Shown here in pieces: positions 36,442 to 49,400 of a DNA stretch of 64,000 bases (positions within the stretch are counted from its first letter, which is position 1; every line of letters starts with the position of its first letter). The notes beneath the pieces are model-generated. The model did no database searches and was not told where the DNA came from. It worked only from the letters and a program-made list of their open reading frames with translations. The translations under genes were made by a program, and so were the position numbers. The DNA comes from Celoporthe dispersa (Eukaryota; Ascomycota; Sordariomycetes; Diaporthales; Cryphonectriaceae): NCBI GenBank assembly GCA_016584495.1, contig WAID01000016.1, forward strand, positions 1-64,000. The letters are read 5' to 3'.

Positions 36442-36710
36442 CCTCGTGTGTGTCCGCCGTCTCAGGAGGCCTACTTCGTCCTGTGCCAGCAAAGCAGGCC
36501 GCCATCATCATCATCACCATCATTGCGATCCTCCACTTCCATCCCCCGCTGCCCGCCGTTGTAATGATCCATGGTAGTCACCAGTCAGTATTCCTCCCCC
36601 CTCGCCGCCGCGGTTTGGTTCCTTTTTTTTTAGTCTTCTTATTTCCCCGGCATGGTCTCGTCCGTGCCTCTCTCTCTCTCTCTCTCTCTCTCGACCTGCT
36701 TCTCATCTGA
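36186..36710. repeat. Convergent spacer with two CT microsatellites
   Basis: The 525 bp between the PSO2 and LSM2 stop codons contain CT runs at 36411-36438 and 36668-36692 and a T run at 36625-36632. No gene. Confidence 0.7.
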
Positions 36711-37538
36711 TCACTTCGCTTTCGAAGCTTGATTCTGGGCCTCTGTGGTAGTAGGGTGGTCGGTTAGCAGCCCGAAACACATTCCCTCCCCACACCCTCT
36801 TCCGGGCAACCGAGAGTCATCCAGCTGTCTTGAGCCAGGGGGGGGGGAACTTACCCTCCGCGCGGCATCCTCCAGCAGCGTGACGTCGACAGCACTGCTG
36901 GGCAGGTGCACGTACCGCACGACGCTGCCCCGGATGAAGACGTTCTTGACGGCGCTCAGGTGCGGGTACCTGAGCTCCTCCTGCACGGCGATGTCCTCGA
37001 GCTTGATGTTGAGGTACTGGTCGACGGACTTGAGGGTGCCCGTGATCTTGATGTCGTTCTTGAGCTCGACTGTGACCGTCTGGCCGATGAGGGTCTTGAA
37101 GAAGCTGAGGGTTTTGCGAGGCAAGGAGGGGGAGGGAAGGGGAGGTTAGCATGGCCTGAGCGAGAAAGGGGGTAGGTGGTATCCTCCGGACAGAAAAGAG
37201 CTCGATCAGCGCCGCGGGGGTGGAACGCCAGGGTCCTCGGCAGCTGGCTGCTGCTGTCATGCCTCCTCGCCTCCAAGCCGCAGTCGTCCTTCCGCGTTCC
37301 TCCCTCGAGACATCCTCTTCCCCCCCATTTTGTCGCACAGGCGTTCCTCTCAGCCCTGGAGAAACTTCCTGCCCCCTCCCATAGAACCTTTCCTCCTCTT
37401 CGCTGCTCGCCCTTTCCACCCCCGCCCCGGACACAGTTTCACGACTCAGCGCCGGACACGCCTCAGCCTTCACATCTCCCGTGCAGAGGTGTCCGTCCTG
37501 CACCTCGAACCCGCCGCGACTCACCTGAAGAACAACAT
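36711..37538 (-). CDS. lsm2: Sm-like protein LSM2
   Basis: A subunit of the LSM1-7 (cytoplasmic mRNA decay) and LSM2-8 (nuclear U6 snRNP) rings. Three exons: a 14-nt exon 37525-37538 (MLFF plus part of Ser), exon 37104-36855 and exon 36742-36711. Introns are 37105-37524 (donor GTGAGT, acceptor CCTCAG, with GCTAAC as a branch-point candidate) and 36743-36854 (donor GTAAGT, acceptor CCACAG). Sm motif 1 is VTVELKNDIKITGTLKSVDQ and Sm motif 2 is NVFIRGSVVRYVHL. The tail EAQNQASKAK is in frame only if one G is restored at the second donor, where the read shows a G3 run. That gives 98 residues, the usual length. Confidence 0.94.
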
Positions 37539-39344
37539 CCTGCCGACCCCGCGCCTTTTGCTGCTTGCTGCTGAGTCCTCGAAGAAGGGAGAGAGAGGGA
37601 GAGAAGAAAGAAAGAAGATTAGAATCGGAGCGTCAAGTATGACTGGAGCCGGAGCGACAAGGGAGGGAACTTCTGGGTGGGAAAACGTGAGCCGTTGATG
37701 AGGCCGCTCTTGTTTTTGTTGCTCTGTGAGATTGAACCGAGAGGTGTGGAGGTTCAGCAGGCACAGGTGGTGGGGCCTTGCTTAGGTAAGCCGGGGCCGG
37801 AGGTGGTGGGTCATCCCTGTAGGGCGTACGGGCTAGGCAGGCATACAACCTGGAGGGATTCCGGTGACGTGTGAAGCAAACATGAAGCGCTGTGTCAAAA
37901 GAGGCGATCAATGTTGATCTCGTAAAACTCGTCTGTGCTCTGTATTGAAGCTCCTCTTGCCCGCAATAGAGACGAACACATCTCACGAGGAGGGAGAAGA
38001 TAAAAATAAAAGGAAAAGACAAAAAGAAAAAAAAAAAAAACAAGGCGAAAGAGAACAAGTGCTATTCACAGAGACACATCTCAAAGCAAGAAGAGATTTT
38101 CATTTTCTGAAAACATGGTATTTCCGTCTTGAGACAATTTCTTATGTAAAGTAAATATACCTAGAATAAACAACATTCCTTCGTGCGTCTCTGGTATCGA
38201 CCTCTCACACAAGGTCAGATACCAGCGCCCGTTGTTTTGAGTAAGGTGTGCCCCCCGTGGGGTCCTGTCTGCTTGGTGTGTGTGTGTCTGTGGTGACATT
38301 TTTTCTTCTTTGGCTTTTTGGTTTTGCACCTTTTTTTTCTTTTTCGTGTTCCTTTTGGTTGGTTTGCATTTCATCATGACACGTTCGTTCCTTGGAAAAG
38401 GGGGAAGAAGAAGAGTAGTCGGTCGACAAAAAAAACAAAAAAAACAAACAAATCATCACCAAAGGCATGAAGCATCCTCTCGCTCTCCATCGCTCGGTAA
38501 CCAGACCAGGTCCTGGGAAGAAAACATAACCCACCAACAACTCATCACATCATCATCCAAAAAAAAAAAAAAAAAAGGTAGACACATGAAGTAGAGTCAG
38601 AAGGGGAAAAGAAGAGAGGGAGAAAAAAAGAGTAGAACACGAGGCAGTAATTGTGAAAGGCTCAGACAGTATAATAGAAGGAATAACAAGTAAAATATAA
38701 GGCAACAAACTTTGGGGGTATCCTTCAACTTATTTCTGTGTTCGTTAGGTGATGATGTCATCCATGCAGTCTTTGGCAAAAGGAGAGGAGAGAGAGAGAG
38801 ACAGAAGAAGAGAGAGGAAAGACTCCATCTGAAAAAGGCCCAGGTCGCTTTACCATATCCGCTGCCCCCGTCCGATTCCCCCATCCCCCAACCCCCAATC
38901 TCCCATCAGCCTGGTTCATCCATCCGTCCATCCATCCACCACCACCACCATTCGCGGTGTTGTTCAGCCTGTGCGGAAAGCCGTGGCCATGCTTGGCGAA
39001 CAAGTGCGAAAAGACATGGCCAGACCTCAACAATCTGGTTTTGGAAGCAAACAAAAATAAAAGAGTGTGGTTGACAAGTGTTGCCCCGGGTCACAAAGGA
39101 GAATACGGTCGAGTAGACACGACCCCTGGTAAAATCCCTCGCCGAGGATCTGAGGGCGAAATTCCGACATCTCATGCCGTAGATGCGGAGAGAACGTGGG
39201 TATTTGAAATCTTAATTTTTTTTTTGCCTCTTTGTGCGTGCGGTCGTGACATTCGTGATCGTGAAGCGGACAAAAGGGGGAGAGAAAGAGAGTCTTGCTC
39301 GGCCGGGAGACAGGGAGAGGACTGATCTTGCCGGACCACCTCCG
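37539..39344. other. LSM2 promoter and HAP2 3' region
   Basis: Spacer between two same-strand genes (both minus). It contains A runs at about 38027-38040 and 38559-38576 and GA/CT-rich sequence. No gene supported. Confidence 0.6.
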
Positions 39345-40249
39345 TCATTCCTCGTCCTCGTCTTCGTCCCCTAGGCTGTCCGTGTCGGTCTTGGCCTTCT
39401 TGTTGGACGTGTCCGAGCTGGCCACGGACTTCCTCTTCGTGCCCGACTTTGCAGAGCCGCCGTCCTCGTCGTTTTCGTTGTTGACCTCGGCGCTCTCGTT
39501 CTTCTTCCTCTCGATCTCAGCAACCTCGTCCGCCGTCAGGAACCTGCCGCCAGGGCCTCGGGGTCGGCGCATGGCGTGGTTATGACGAGACTCGTGTAGG
39601 TACGGCTTCCGCCCTTTGCTGGTCAGCCGCAGCGCCTCCTCCAGCCTCTGCCTCGCCACCCTCCTCTTGAGAATTCGGTGGAACTGCTTGGCGTTGACGT
39701 AGAGGGGCGACTCCTCCTGCCCGCCCTGTGGCATCTCGGGCGACTGGGGCTGCTGCACCGGGGGCACCGGGGCGCGACAGCACTCCGGCCAGCGGTGTGG
39801 TTCATAATGGTCTGCGGGTTCGAGATGCTGGGGCTGGTGACCTGGCTCATCCTCCTCTGGGGCAGGCTGTTCATCTGCTGAGGTGACCTCGGGTCCCGCG
39901 GCTTGTCTCCCTTCACGCCCATCCGAGGGGACGTCTGCTGCATGTTTGTCTCCGAAGACATCGGGTATGCATAGCCCGAGCCGGAGGCGGCGGCTGTTGC
40001 GGCCATAGCGGCAGCCTGGATGCCGGGAACTGCATACGACATGCCCTGCGGCATAGCATATCCTTGTTGATACATGGCGTGGTTCTGAGTGGGGGTTGTG
40101 CCCTGCTGTGACGGGAGGACTGGTGACTGCTGGATGTGTGCGCTCTGCGGCGACGTGATGGTGTTGGTGCTGGCCGAGGTGGGAAACGCCGTCGTGATGT
40201 GAGGTTGTGAGCTCTGCGAATTATGCTGATATTGCGCGTACTCCATCAT
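39345..40249 (-). CDS. hap2: CCAAT-binding factor subunit HAP2/NF-YA
   Basis: The sequence-specific subunit of the heterotrimeric CCAAT-binding complex, acting in the nucleus with HAP3/HAP5-type partners. The N-terminus is Gln/Ser/Pro-rich (MMEYAQYQHNSQSSQPH). The conserved core has the subunit-association helix SPLYVNAKQFHRILKRRVAR and, after the linker LEEALRLTSKGRKPYLHE, the DNA-binding helix SRHNHAMRRPRGPGGRF. The C-terminus is acidic/basic with KRKS and NKKAK stretches that could serve nuclear import, ending LGDEDEDEE. One frame break near 39775 is repaired by one C in a C4 run, joining HTAGRSAVAP to PVPPVQQPQ. About 301 residues. No coding intron is evident. Confidence 0.94.
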
Positions 40250-40594
40250 GCTTCTCGCCGGGTATCTGCTGGGTAGCTCTCTGCTGCTGTGGACCGCGGG
40301 GCCTTGTATCTGTCGAGATCGGCTCCGCCAGATATATCGACTGAGACCGGAGAGGAGAGAAATACTATTAGGACGTAGGTACGAGGCGAGCTATGAGGCT
40401 GACGTCTGTTATGTGTGCGTGCGTGTGTGTGTATGTGCGGGCGCGTGTGTGTAAGTCCAGCGGAGGGAACCCGGTGTTAAAAAGAGGGCCTTCGCGATAT
40501 GCGTGCCGTAGCAAGGGCCCCCAGGTACAGCGCGTTAGGCTGAATCGGAGGTCTGTCGTCACTGCACCACCCGTGAGTCGGGTAGTGTGCGTAC

Positions 40595-40606
40595 CCAATC
40601 TATTGG
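40595..40606. promoter_or_regulatory. Inverted CCAAT-box pair upstream of HAP2
   Basis: CCAAT and ATTGG face each other with a 2-bp gap, about 350 bp upstream of the HAP2 start. A further ATTGG (CCAAT on the HAP2 strand) lies at 40660-40664. These match the core site of the complex that HAP2 belongs to. Function is inferred from sequence and position only. Confidence 0.4.
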
Positions 40607-41422
40607 ATATGCGTGGATGCGCTGGCAGTTGTCAGGGTCGCAGCCACCAGGCTTGCGCAATTGGCTGCACCACGGCACATGCAAGTTGATGTACTCGCAG
40701 GGCGAACACTGGTGAGTGGCTCAGAGCCCAAGGTAACCCTGAGATAGGACCTCGATTACCGAGACCACGTGAGGATGGGACTTTGGGCCGATATCAGCCT
40801 GGGAGGAGGACCCGCTACAGGCAGAGCCCCACAGAGGTGGCCGGACGGAGCTTGTCACGATGGGCTTGCCCGCGGGCCGTTGCGACGAGCTCCAGAGGGG
40901 AACAGCCCACGAGGAGGGAAGAAAAGTTTAAAAAAATAACAAACCCAAAACCCTCGTTATCGAAGATCCTGGGCCCGAGGTCCGATGGTACGCTCGATGG
41001 GTTTGACTCGTGTGATCTATCCAACCACCGGTGTTCGTTAGTGCCTCTGCATCATCAAAATGGGCATCAGATATATAGGCCGGGATCTCGGAGGATGAAC
41101 GAGGGGGCCAGAGAAGGATGAGGTAAGTGGTAGGGGTGCATCTTCGCGCCTTGGGCTCCCACTTGATGCGCTGGCATGCATGACAGCCTATGCACGAGCC
41201 AGGCCCACCATGTAAGCCAGCTTAACCCGCGATCCGACACTGTTCTGGTCGGCAGGTGGCAAGCCATAACATAGATGAGGCGAGAAACAGGCCCGAAGGC
41301 CTCTTGAGAAAAAGTAAAAAAAGTTGGTGGTCAAGAAGTTTTGGGGGAGGGGAGGGGTGGTGCATTGGGCGCAGTACCGCGCTGCCGAGGGCATGCATGC
41401 ATGTATGTAGGGCCTTTGGACA

Positions 41423-41425
<3 letters not shown>

Positions 41426-41459
<34 letters not shown>
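41426..41459. repeat. (CA)17 microsatellite
   Basis: Seventeen perfect CA units about 1.2 kb upstream of HAP2. Confidence 0.9.
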
Positions 41460-41460
<1 letters not shown>

Positions 41461-44400
41461 CCCCCAAATGCCCAATGCCCGTCAGCCTGCTTCACCAGGG
41501 CGGCCGCGATCACGTACCACTTGGAGCGACAGGCCAGAAGCCCTAGTGGGGACGCAGGATGCTAACACAGAGGGCAGAGAAGCACGGGGCCAGAGCGGAT
41601 GTGCACGCTGTGTGATGTGAAAATTGTCATGAACGCACTTGTTGCACGCCCCGAGGGAACAAGCTCCCGCCCACCCGAGCCGGAGGTTACTATCCCAACC
41701 GGAGCATGGCCTTGATGACCTCTGCACGGGATAGAACGCAGCTGACGCAGATGTGGAGAGAGGGAGAGAGAGAAGAGGAGAGAAGGGGGGGGGAAAAGGA
41801 TATGGGATGCGGGAGCAAAAACCCGCCCAGGGCCGACACGCCGCACATGCCAGACCGTTCACCCGTGGGGAGGTCTCCATCCAGGCACTAAACCCGAGCG
41901 TTTGGGTGCGTGGGTGAGGGGTTTGCAAGAGGGTGGGTGGTGTACTGGCGCAGACCATGACACCGAAGGCTGGGCAGATCTGAAGAGGGGCAACGAAGCG
42001 AGGAGAGAGAGGGGGGGGGGCCTAGCGATGGAACGTACCGTTGTATCTCACGTCAACAACAACTCAAGAGAGGGGCCGACGGGAAGACCTGGCGCCGCGC
42101 GGGGTTGTGGCCTCTTGGGCTCTTAATTGTTAATGCCTGAGCTATAGAAAAGAAAAACACCGCGTCAGCTTTGTGCTTTGCTGGTTTCAGGCAGAACCCG
42201 AAATGCAACTGGTTCTTGTCTGTCATTTGCAGAGTGAAAAAGAGGTGTCGCACAAGGTGGCCTTGGGGAGGGAATTGGGTTGTGCTGAGGCGATGAGATC
42301 GTATCGGCCGGGGGGGGGTCATAGTACACGACTGAGGATAGTCTGCACGACGGGCAGGAATGGTTGCTCCATTCGGGTTGCAGTGGTGTGCTGCAGCGGG
42401 AATACAGAGTGACCACGCCGAAGAGGTGTGAAGGGGGTAAATAAGGGAAAAAAAGAGAACACGAGAAGGGGGGGGGGTTTCATGGTGGGATGGGCCAGGT
42501 TAAAATCACACACACACAAACACTCGCTTGCTCACTCACAGGCTGAATACGGTGGATCTAGAGCTGGCCGCCGTGGGATATGGCTCGATGCTCGAGAGGC
42601 CCTGGGACAAGACCCAAGGCAGCGCAGTTGATTGAGGGAGCGTCGAGATTGCTGCAGAACGGGCTCCGCAGGCCGTGGCAATCACGGGATCAACGCCAGG
42701 GCCAATAGAGAGGGCGAGAGTGAAGTTCGCGATGGTGATAGGTCTTCAGTAGTCGCGTCGACGGAGGACACTCTTCAGGGTGTCGCAAGGCCTGGGCAGA
42801 GATGGTGTTAGCTGATTTGCTAGGTGCTCCCACTCGCTTTTAATTCCTGAATGCGCCGGGGCGGTGACTGGCTGGCCACCCCAGGCGAGTGGGCTGTGTC
42901 AGAAAGGGGTCCACACGCGCAGGCACCAGAAAGAAAAAAAGAAGATTAAAAAAAAAGGTACAGGGAGGATGAGGGGCCGTGCTGTCAGTACTGCTTTGAT
43001 GTGGCGGGCTGTGTAGCCGGTGGCCCAGGGCCAGGACATGCCGACTACCAAAGTCGAAGAGGTTGAGGCCACTTGGCGAGGTTTGACGACTTCACCTCCC
43101 TCGAACCGAGCAAGCCGGTGTCCTGACCTGGCCTGTCTGGCTGCATGCCCGTCTCTGTCTCTCCTCTTGACCAGACCGAGTTATCTCTTGAGCAGGTGCA
43201 TCGGAGGACCACAGTCACAAGGCGGACGGGGGCTGAGACCCTTCGTGGCATAGCGCGATGCAGCAGCAGCCATCATGCAGGCCCTTGGGGCCTGACCAGC
43301 CTACCTACATGCTTGACACGCATCTCTGACGCCGCAGCGGTACCCAGCCTGCGGGGAGCCGAGACGCCCACTGCTGACCTGACTGACTGACAGAGACGGG
43401 CAGATAGACAGACCACAGTCATGCATGGCCAGCACACCAAGGAGGGTGGGGGCCAAGTCCTGAGGCTTTTTTTTTCTCCCCCTCTCCCTCTTTCTTTTCT
43501 TGGAAGGGGGTAGACGTGAGTAGGCGGGTGAAATTGGGTATTACCTTTATTTTTTTTTTTGGGTGGGAAATTTCACCGACACTCCAAAGGTCGAAGAATA
43601 GAGTTGGCGCCGGGATGTTGGTTGAGGCGTGATGGTTCTGCTGGACCCTGGACTGAGTTGGCGCAAATCCTTGACGGTGATTGGGACTTGAGGCTGTCGA
43701 CCCGTGCTGGCGGAAGCCAATGGTGGGTGAGGTGAGTTTGAAGGGCAAGGCTTGTCGAGAGGATCAAGGGATCGATTGGCGAACAGATGACCTCAGGGCG
43801 GAGCCGGGCTGGTCTGTTCTGGGCGTCTGCCTGTTTTCAGTTTTCTGAGTTGAGACTTGAGTTGAAATTGGCCCAACAAGGCAGCCGATCCGGTAGCGAT
43901 AGCGGTCTGGTCCTGGTGGATATGCTGGTATGGGATACGAAACTCTACCCAGCCGATGACGGTGGCGATGAAGGAAGAGCCGGTTGAAAGATCGACTGAC
44001 TGATTAGAGTTGGCTGAGCCGGTCGGGTCGATGATGTGCTGTATTTGTCGCAGACGCCCTGAAGGCTCTCGACACCTGCGGCAACCTGAATTCAGCTCAC
44101 TGCCCCGCCCAGCGCCCTGTGAGCCCGGCGATTGCGGATGTGTGTGTGTGTGTGTTTTGGTGAGGCCTCAGTTCGAGCTCGGCGACGGCCAATCCCAGGT
44201 GTTGAGGCGAGGGTGAGGTGTAATGAGACTTGTCGATGATTGGGTGTGTGTAGATATTATGGACGGCGAATGATGATTGGTGATGAGATGGCCGACTTAC
44301 AATTGAGATAGAGATTGATGCTGGTGATGGTTACTTGACTGACAATTTTGAGTATCAATTTTTCTTCTTCTTCTCTTCCCCTCTCTCGTCTTTTTTTTTT

Positions 44401-46389
44401 TTCTCTTTCTCTTTTTTTTCCTTTTCCTTGTCCCGCCTTATTTCTGGCCGTTTCGTGTTCCTGTTTCGCAAAAAACGTCCACTTCAGTCCAATCCGATCC
44501 CAAATCAGATGGTTTGCGACCGTCCGTTCTGTATGATCCAGGACGCGGTACGCACTGATCACCAAAAAGAAATGGTGAACGAAGCGATCTGATTCGGTCG
44601 CAAGATGGGTGCTGGTGATTGGGTGATCTGGGCCGCTGGGCTGGGCTGGTGTTGCACCTTGGGGAACGGCAGGAAGAGGGCTGGGCTGGGGACGCGAGGG
44701 AAAATAAAGCGAAGAGTGAGTACCAATTGGTCAGATTTGTTGAGGCGGGGCCCGGGGGGAGGGAGAAAGGACCTAGGTGTAGCAGCGCCGTTGCAGTGGG
44801 CGGGCAGCGGGCAGTTGGGGGGGGGATACTGGGAGAGGAAGGGAGAGGGGGACCTTGGTCTTGCCTGGTTTGGAGGGGGGAAGGAGAGGGGAAACCGAGG
44901 GATGCAAGATGATTCGAGGAAAGGGGCGGGTGGTGCCTTCTTTATCGAACTGTCACTGGTTCAAATCAGCAGCCCCGGGTGGGGCTGGGATCCACTCCTC
45001 CAAGAAGCTTCCCCCTGCCCTGCCCGAACAAATTTTCTCTTGCCTCTATTTCCACTCCGTGTATGGGCCGCAGTCCCGCGTACGGTACTCCATATTACCG
45101 TGTCTAAGTATACCGCCGTGGCAAGATAGAGAAATACCTCGAGGTACGGGCCCGAGGTCCCTCCAGAGGCGGTACCCTCAGCTACCACGGAGGTGGTGTG
45201 GTCGCGAGCGGGGTGTGAGCCCAGGATGAATCACAGTACCACAGTATCCGACCAAGGCCAGGCCCCCAGCTCTCGAGATTCCTCGACCAGGGTGGCTGGC
45301 GCTGGGGGCCCTTTTCCCCTCCCGCCGTAACATCACAGCGCAACAACAAGAAGGAGAGAGCTAAGGGCTCTTACCTGGCACCCTGGGTCCCCCCGAAACG
45401 ATAGCCTTCAGGGACCCCTTCAGCACCTCACGCAGGTCGTAGTTAGATGGTGCTGTAGACAGACCACATCTTTGTTGAGAAGGCTCGAGAAAGCATGAGC
45501 TTATTTCTCTTCTCTCTCTCTCTCTCTACTCTCCACCCACCCACCCACCCACCCACATACCCACACACACACACACGATAGAGAGAGAGAGAGACACACA
45601 CACACACACATACACCCACACCCTTCATCGACGTACGCCCACAGAATACTATGTAGTACTCTCAACAATATTCTTTGTGTGTAAGACAGCACAACGCTGT
45701 GGATGACCCTAGGAGGGTCGGGAGCAACCAAAGTTGCTTGATCGTCACCTTCCAGCTCGACCGCCAACAAAGCCCAGCAGAGGCTGCCGGCTGCGGATTT
45801 CTCATGACGAGGGATCCCCTGTCCATGACGGCAGACAGCCTTTACAGAAGCTCACCCCCCACCAGTAGAGGGTAGACCCTGAGAGTGACGCGTGCCCGCC
45901 ACTGGAACTGCGCTCATCTCTCGCACCGTGCGCCTTCCTCTGGGTAAACTTCGCGGATATGCCCTGTGCGAGAAGTTTATCACAGCCGGCGGCAGCTCCT
46001 TCGACATCATCAGCCTCAGGGACACAGCGACCTCTCTCACCGAGCACGGATGTCCCAAGCGAGGCGTGGCCTCGGGCCCGAGACGTGGTCGGCGCTGAGA
46101 AGCTTGTTCCTCAAGCTCTGTGTGTGTATGTGTGTGTGTGTGTCTGAGCCCAACACCCTCGCTAGCTTGGACGGCTCACCGTGTTCGCACTATACTCGGC
46201 ACTGTATATTAATGCGCGCTCATCACTGCAGGCACGACCGGTACGGCACCGCACCAAAGGTACCTCACAGCGCCCTGCCTAAGCCGCTGCCTGTCCTCTA
46301 CAGCTGTGCAGGTGCGAGCGGGATACTGCACTGTACTCTGGTAGGCGCTGGACCACCTCAGTGGGGAAGCAACCCCGACAACACAAGAC

Positions 46390-46390
<1 letters not shown>

Positions 46391-46420
<30 letters not shown>
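46391..46420. repeat. (AC)15 microsatellite
   Basis: Fifteen perfect AC units in the long spacer. Confidence 0.9.
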
Positions 46421-46423
<3 letters not shown>

Positions 46424-49400
46424 CGACGCGATTGTTCATTTTAGCAGATGCGCCGTCTTGGTCATCATTCCTTGTATCGCCGATCGCTGCCATCAATTCC
46501 TGGTTGGAACCCTTAACAGGTGATTTACGACATGCATTTCTGGGATGTTGCACAGGGACAACGTGTCTAGTCTGGTCTGCTGCTGCAACCGTGTGTGTCT
46601 CGATACGATCGGATAACATGGCAACCAGCGATGGATGAACAAGCTCTCAACCTACCTTGCCAAGCTACAGCACAGCGCTTCTCACCGGGGCCAGCCTTTT
46701 TTTTTTTTTAATTTTTAATTTTTAATTTTTTTAAATCCTTCTCTCTGCTTCTGTTTCCCCCTTCCGAGACGCAGATGGGCGCCAATGCAGGCCAGCCCCA
46801 GACACAGACAATGCTGCCATGTCAGATCTGACCTGAAGTTGGAATCGCAGAGGAACGACGCACCCCCGCCACTGTGACGCAGCTTCAGCTTCTGCTCCTC
46901 CTCTGCCCTCCCTCCCGGAAATGTCGGTGAGCTCACGTTGGTGGACGCCATTGCCGTCGAAGATCCTGCTTTTTCTTCTTCTTCTTCTTGTTCCTCTGCG
47001 CCACACCAACCCTCCTCCCCCCCTCCTCCCCGGGAGCGGTCTGCGATCGTCCAGCGACAACACCGTCATCTTGAAACAGCAGGGCCTGACGTATTTTCCG
47101 GTTGACAACAGCTTTGACACCGGCTACCAGCCTGCTCCTGTGTCATCATCTGTTTTCTACTGTGCAAGACACATATAGTATATCGGACAGGGGGTTCCTT
47201 CTCTGTGTGGAGGCACACACACACACACACACAAAAAAGAGGGAGAGAGGAAAGAGAGAGAGAGGTACGCACCCCGAGAGGCTCGGCTACCAGCGGAACC
47301 AATATTACTGTCATGATATACATCCCGCAGCAGGGCAGAACTGATGAGCAGGCTTGCGGCTATCGCTGGTTTCGAAACAGCGGCAGTCCACCTCCGCCCT
47401 GCCATCTGCGACACGGACACTACTGCAACCTGTGCTCGCCTCTGCTGTGGCTTTTTTTCCCTTTCTTTTTTAAACTCGGGCAGTTGTCTCTCCCATCTCT
47501 CTTCACCCCTCTCTGGAGCGGTCCTGATGTAACGGCACCGTCATCAGTTCCCGGAGCATTCGCACCGCCTAGGCTCCTCCCAGAGAACATCAAAGTCCAG
47601 GCCCGACCACACCCTACCTAAATCTCCCGGTGGCACATGTCGCCTGCGCGCTTTGCCGGTCGAAGAAGCAATGCCGCAATGTTCAACTCAGGCACCCGAT
47701 CTTGACCCCTCCCTTGCATCATATGCGGATTTCCTTCGGCAACTGCAGTGTCACCTGCACGAAAGGGCCTTGGTCGCATCGGCCATCAGCCTGGCCTCCG
47801 CCCGCCCGCCCTGGCTCTGACGTCCAACATCACACGCCTGTGGAGTCCACACGGTTGGGTGAGAGGCGCCGGATTTCCTGACTGGCTGAAAAAACAAGCT
47901 GCCATTTTCTGGCCAACAGGGTTCGCTCGTTCCACCTGCACGTCGTGGGTCACAGGAGCACGAGCTGCGGGTTGGCCAGAAATTCGGCACTGGGGAGGGA
48001 CCTCCCCTAATGCTGTCATGCCGTCGTAGTGACTTGCATGTATTTTCTTCCTCCTTCTTTCTGCAGCGACCTGCAGCAGGAATCCTCGGCAGAAATGAGG
48101 ATTGGGATCATCAGAGGCCCTTGCGAGGAGAGCCCAACCCGAACAGGCCGGTGTGCCGTGCTGGGCACCTTGGTCACATGGAACAGCACATCACCTCCCT
48201 GCCGCCCGAGCTGCCCTCCCCCTCCTCGCGCGCCCTTTTCGGTTTCTTGATCAGTCTAGCGTCATTACCTCATGTGCCACGCAGATGCAACCTGGAGATA
48301 AATTGCCTACCATTTACACACATTTGACGTCGGGATCTTGGACACAGGCCCGTGCCTGCGGCAGAGAGTTGCACTTTGACAGGCCCTGGCCCCGCTTGCT
48401 CAGCACAAAAATCTGTCAAAAATTACGGCGTCACATTTCGAGACGTCCCTGGCGCCTCTGAGGATGGGCAGTTCATTTACCTCTCAGCCTTGCAATCTTA
48501 ACCACCATGTGGCCTTAAGCGCTGAGTGGACGTCTTTACGATACGTCCCCTGACCGGTCGCCGTCAGACTGGCCCGTCCTGGACAGGGCCAAGGTCCACA
48601 CGGTCCCATCACCCTTCCTGGCCGTCAGGAGTGGTTGCGGCGGGATCTGGGATGTGATGGGCCTGTGAGCCACGTCGTGAGCTTGGAGATCACCACCCCG
48701 ACCCCGCCCCCCCCCGGTCCCGGACGAGGCTCGCCAATGATCGTCGTCGGGTCCTTACATTGAGGTTGCAGGCGCTGACCTCATGCATGTCTGTCTTGAT
48801 TGTCACGGCTCCCGGAGATTGGTGTCTCGCGACAGCCTCATCATGCCTCCCGCTCTTCCGTAGGCGAAGACGACATCAAGTGACCTGCGACCTTGGTCCA
48901 TCCCGCTGACGGCTACTCTTGCTTATCGATGGGGTGGCCTCGAGGGCAGACTCCGTAAATTGCCACCTTTTCTCTCCTTTTCCTAAGACGATCGTTCTAA
49001 TACCACCCCCTTCCCACCCCCTCTTTCTTTTCAGGATCTCGCTCCGTCCCGTCTCATTCATTTTGGACAAGTGTCAGAACTATAATGCGAATCACTCTGC
49101 GTCTGGCGTGGTTCTCTCTCTCTCTACTCACCAATCACTTTCAAACGCAGCCAATCACCAGCGAGGTGTCAGACTTGGGGTAGGAATGATGAGTTGGCAA
49201 TAGATGACAGACTGCTCGCCGCCGCCGCCACCACCACCACCACCACCACCCACATTACTTGCATAGCCTGGGGACGGCGACCTTCGTCTGTGTAGGAGGC
49301 AAGAAGGGCAGTCTCACCCTGCTATACTGTCCCTGTGATCGCAGTGCTGTGCCTCGTGTGTGTGTGTGCCTAGCCTGCTTGGCGTCTCTTATTTCTCTGT

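Noticed and set aside
40480..40620. Possible tRNA or 5S gene
   Set aside because: No sequence folds into a tRNA with a proper T arm and acceptor stem, and the 5S internal control region is absent. No tRNA or rRNA was found elsewhere on inspection.
45060..45240. GC-rich segment with short inverted repeats
   Set aside because: The inverted repeats are short and imperfect and have no flanking duplication or open frame, so a mobile element is not supported.
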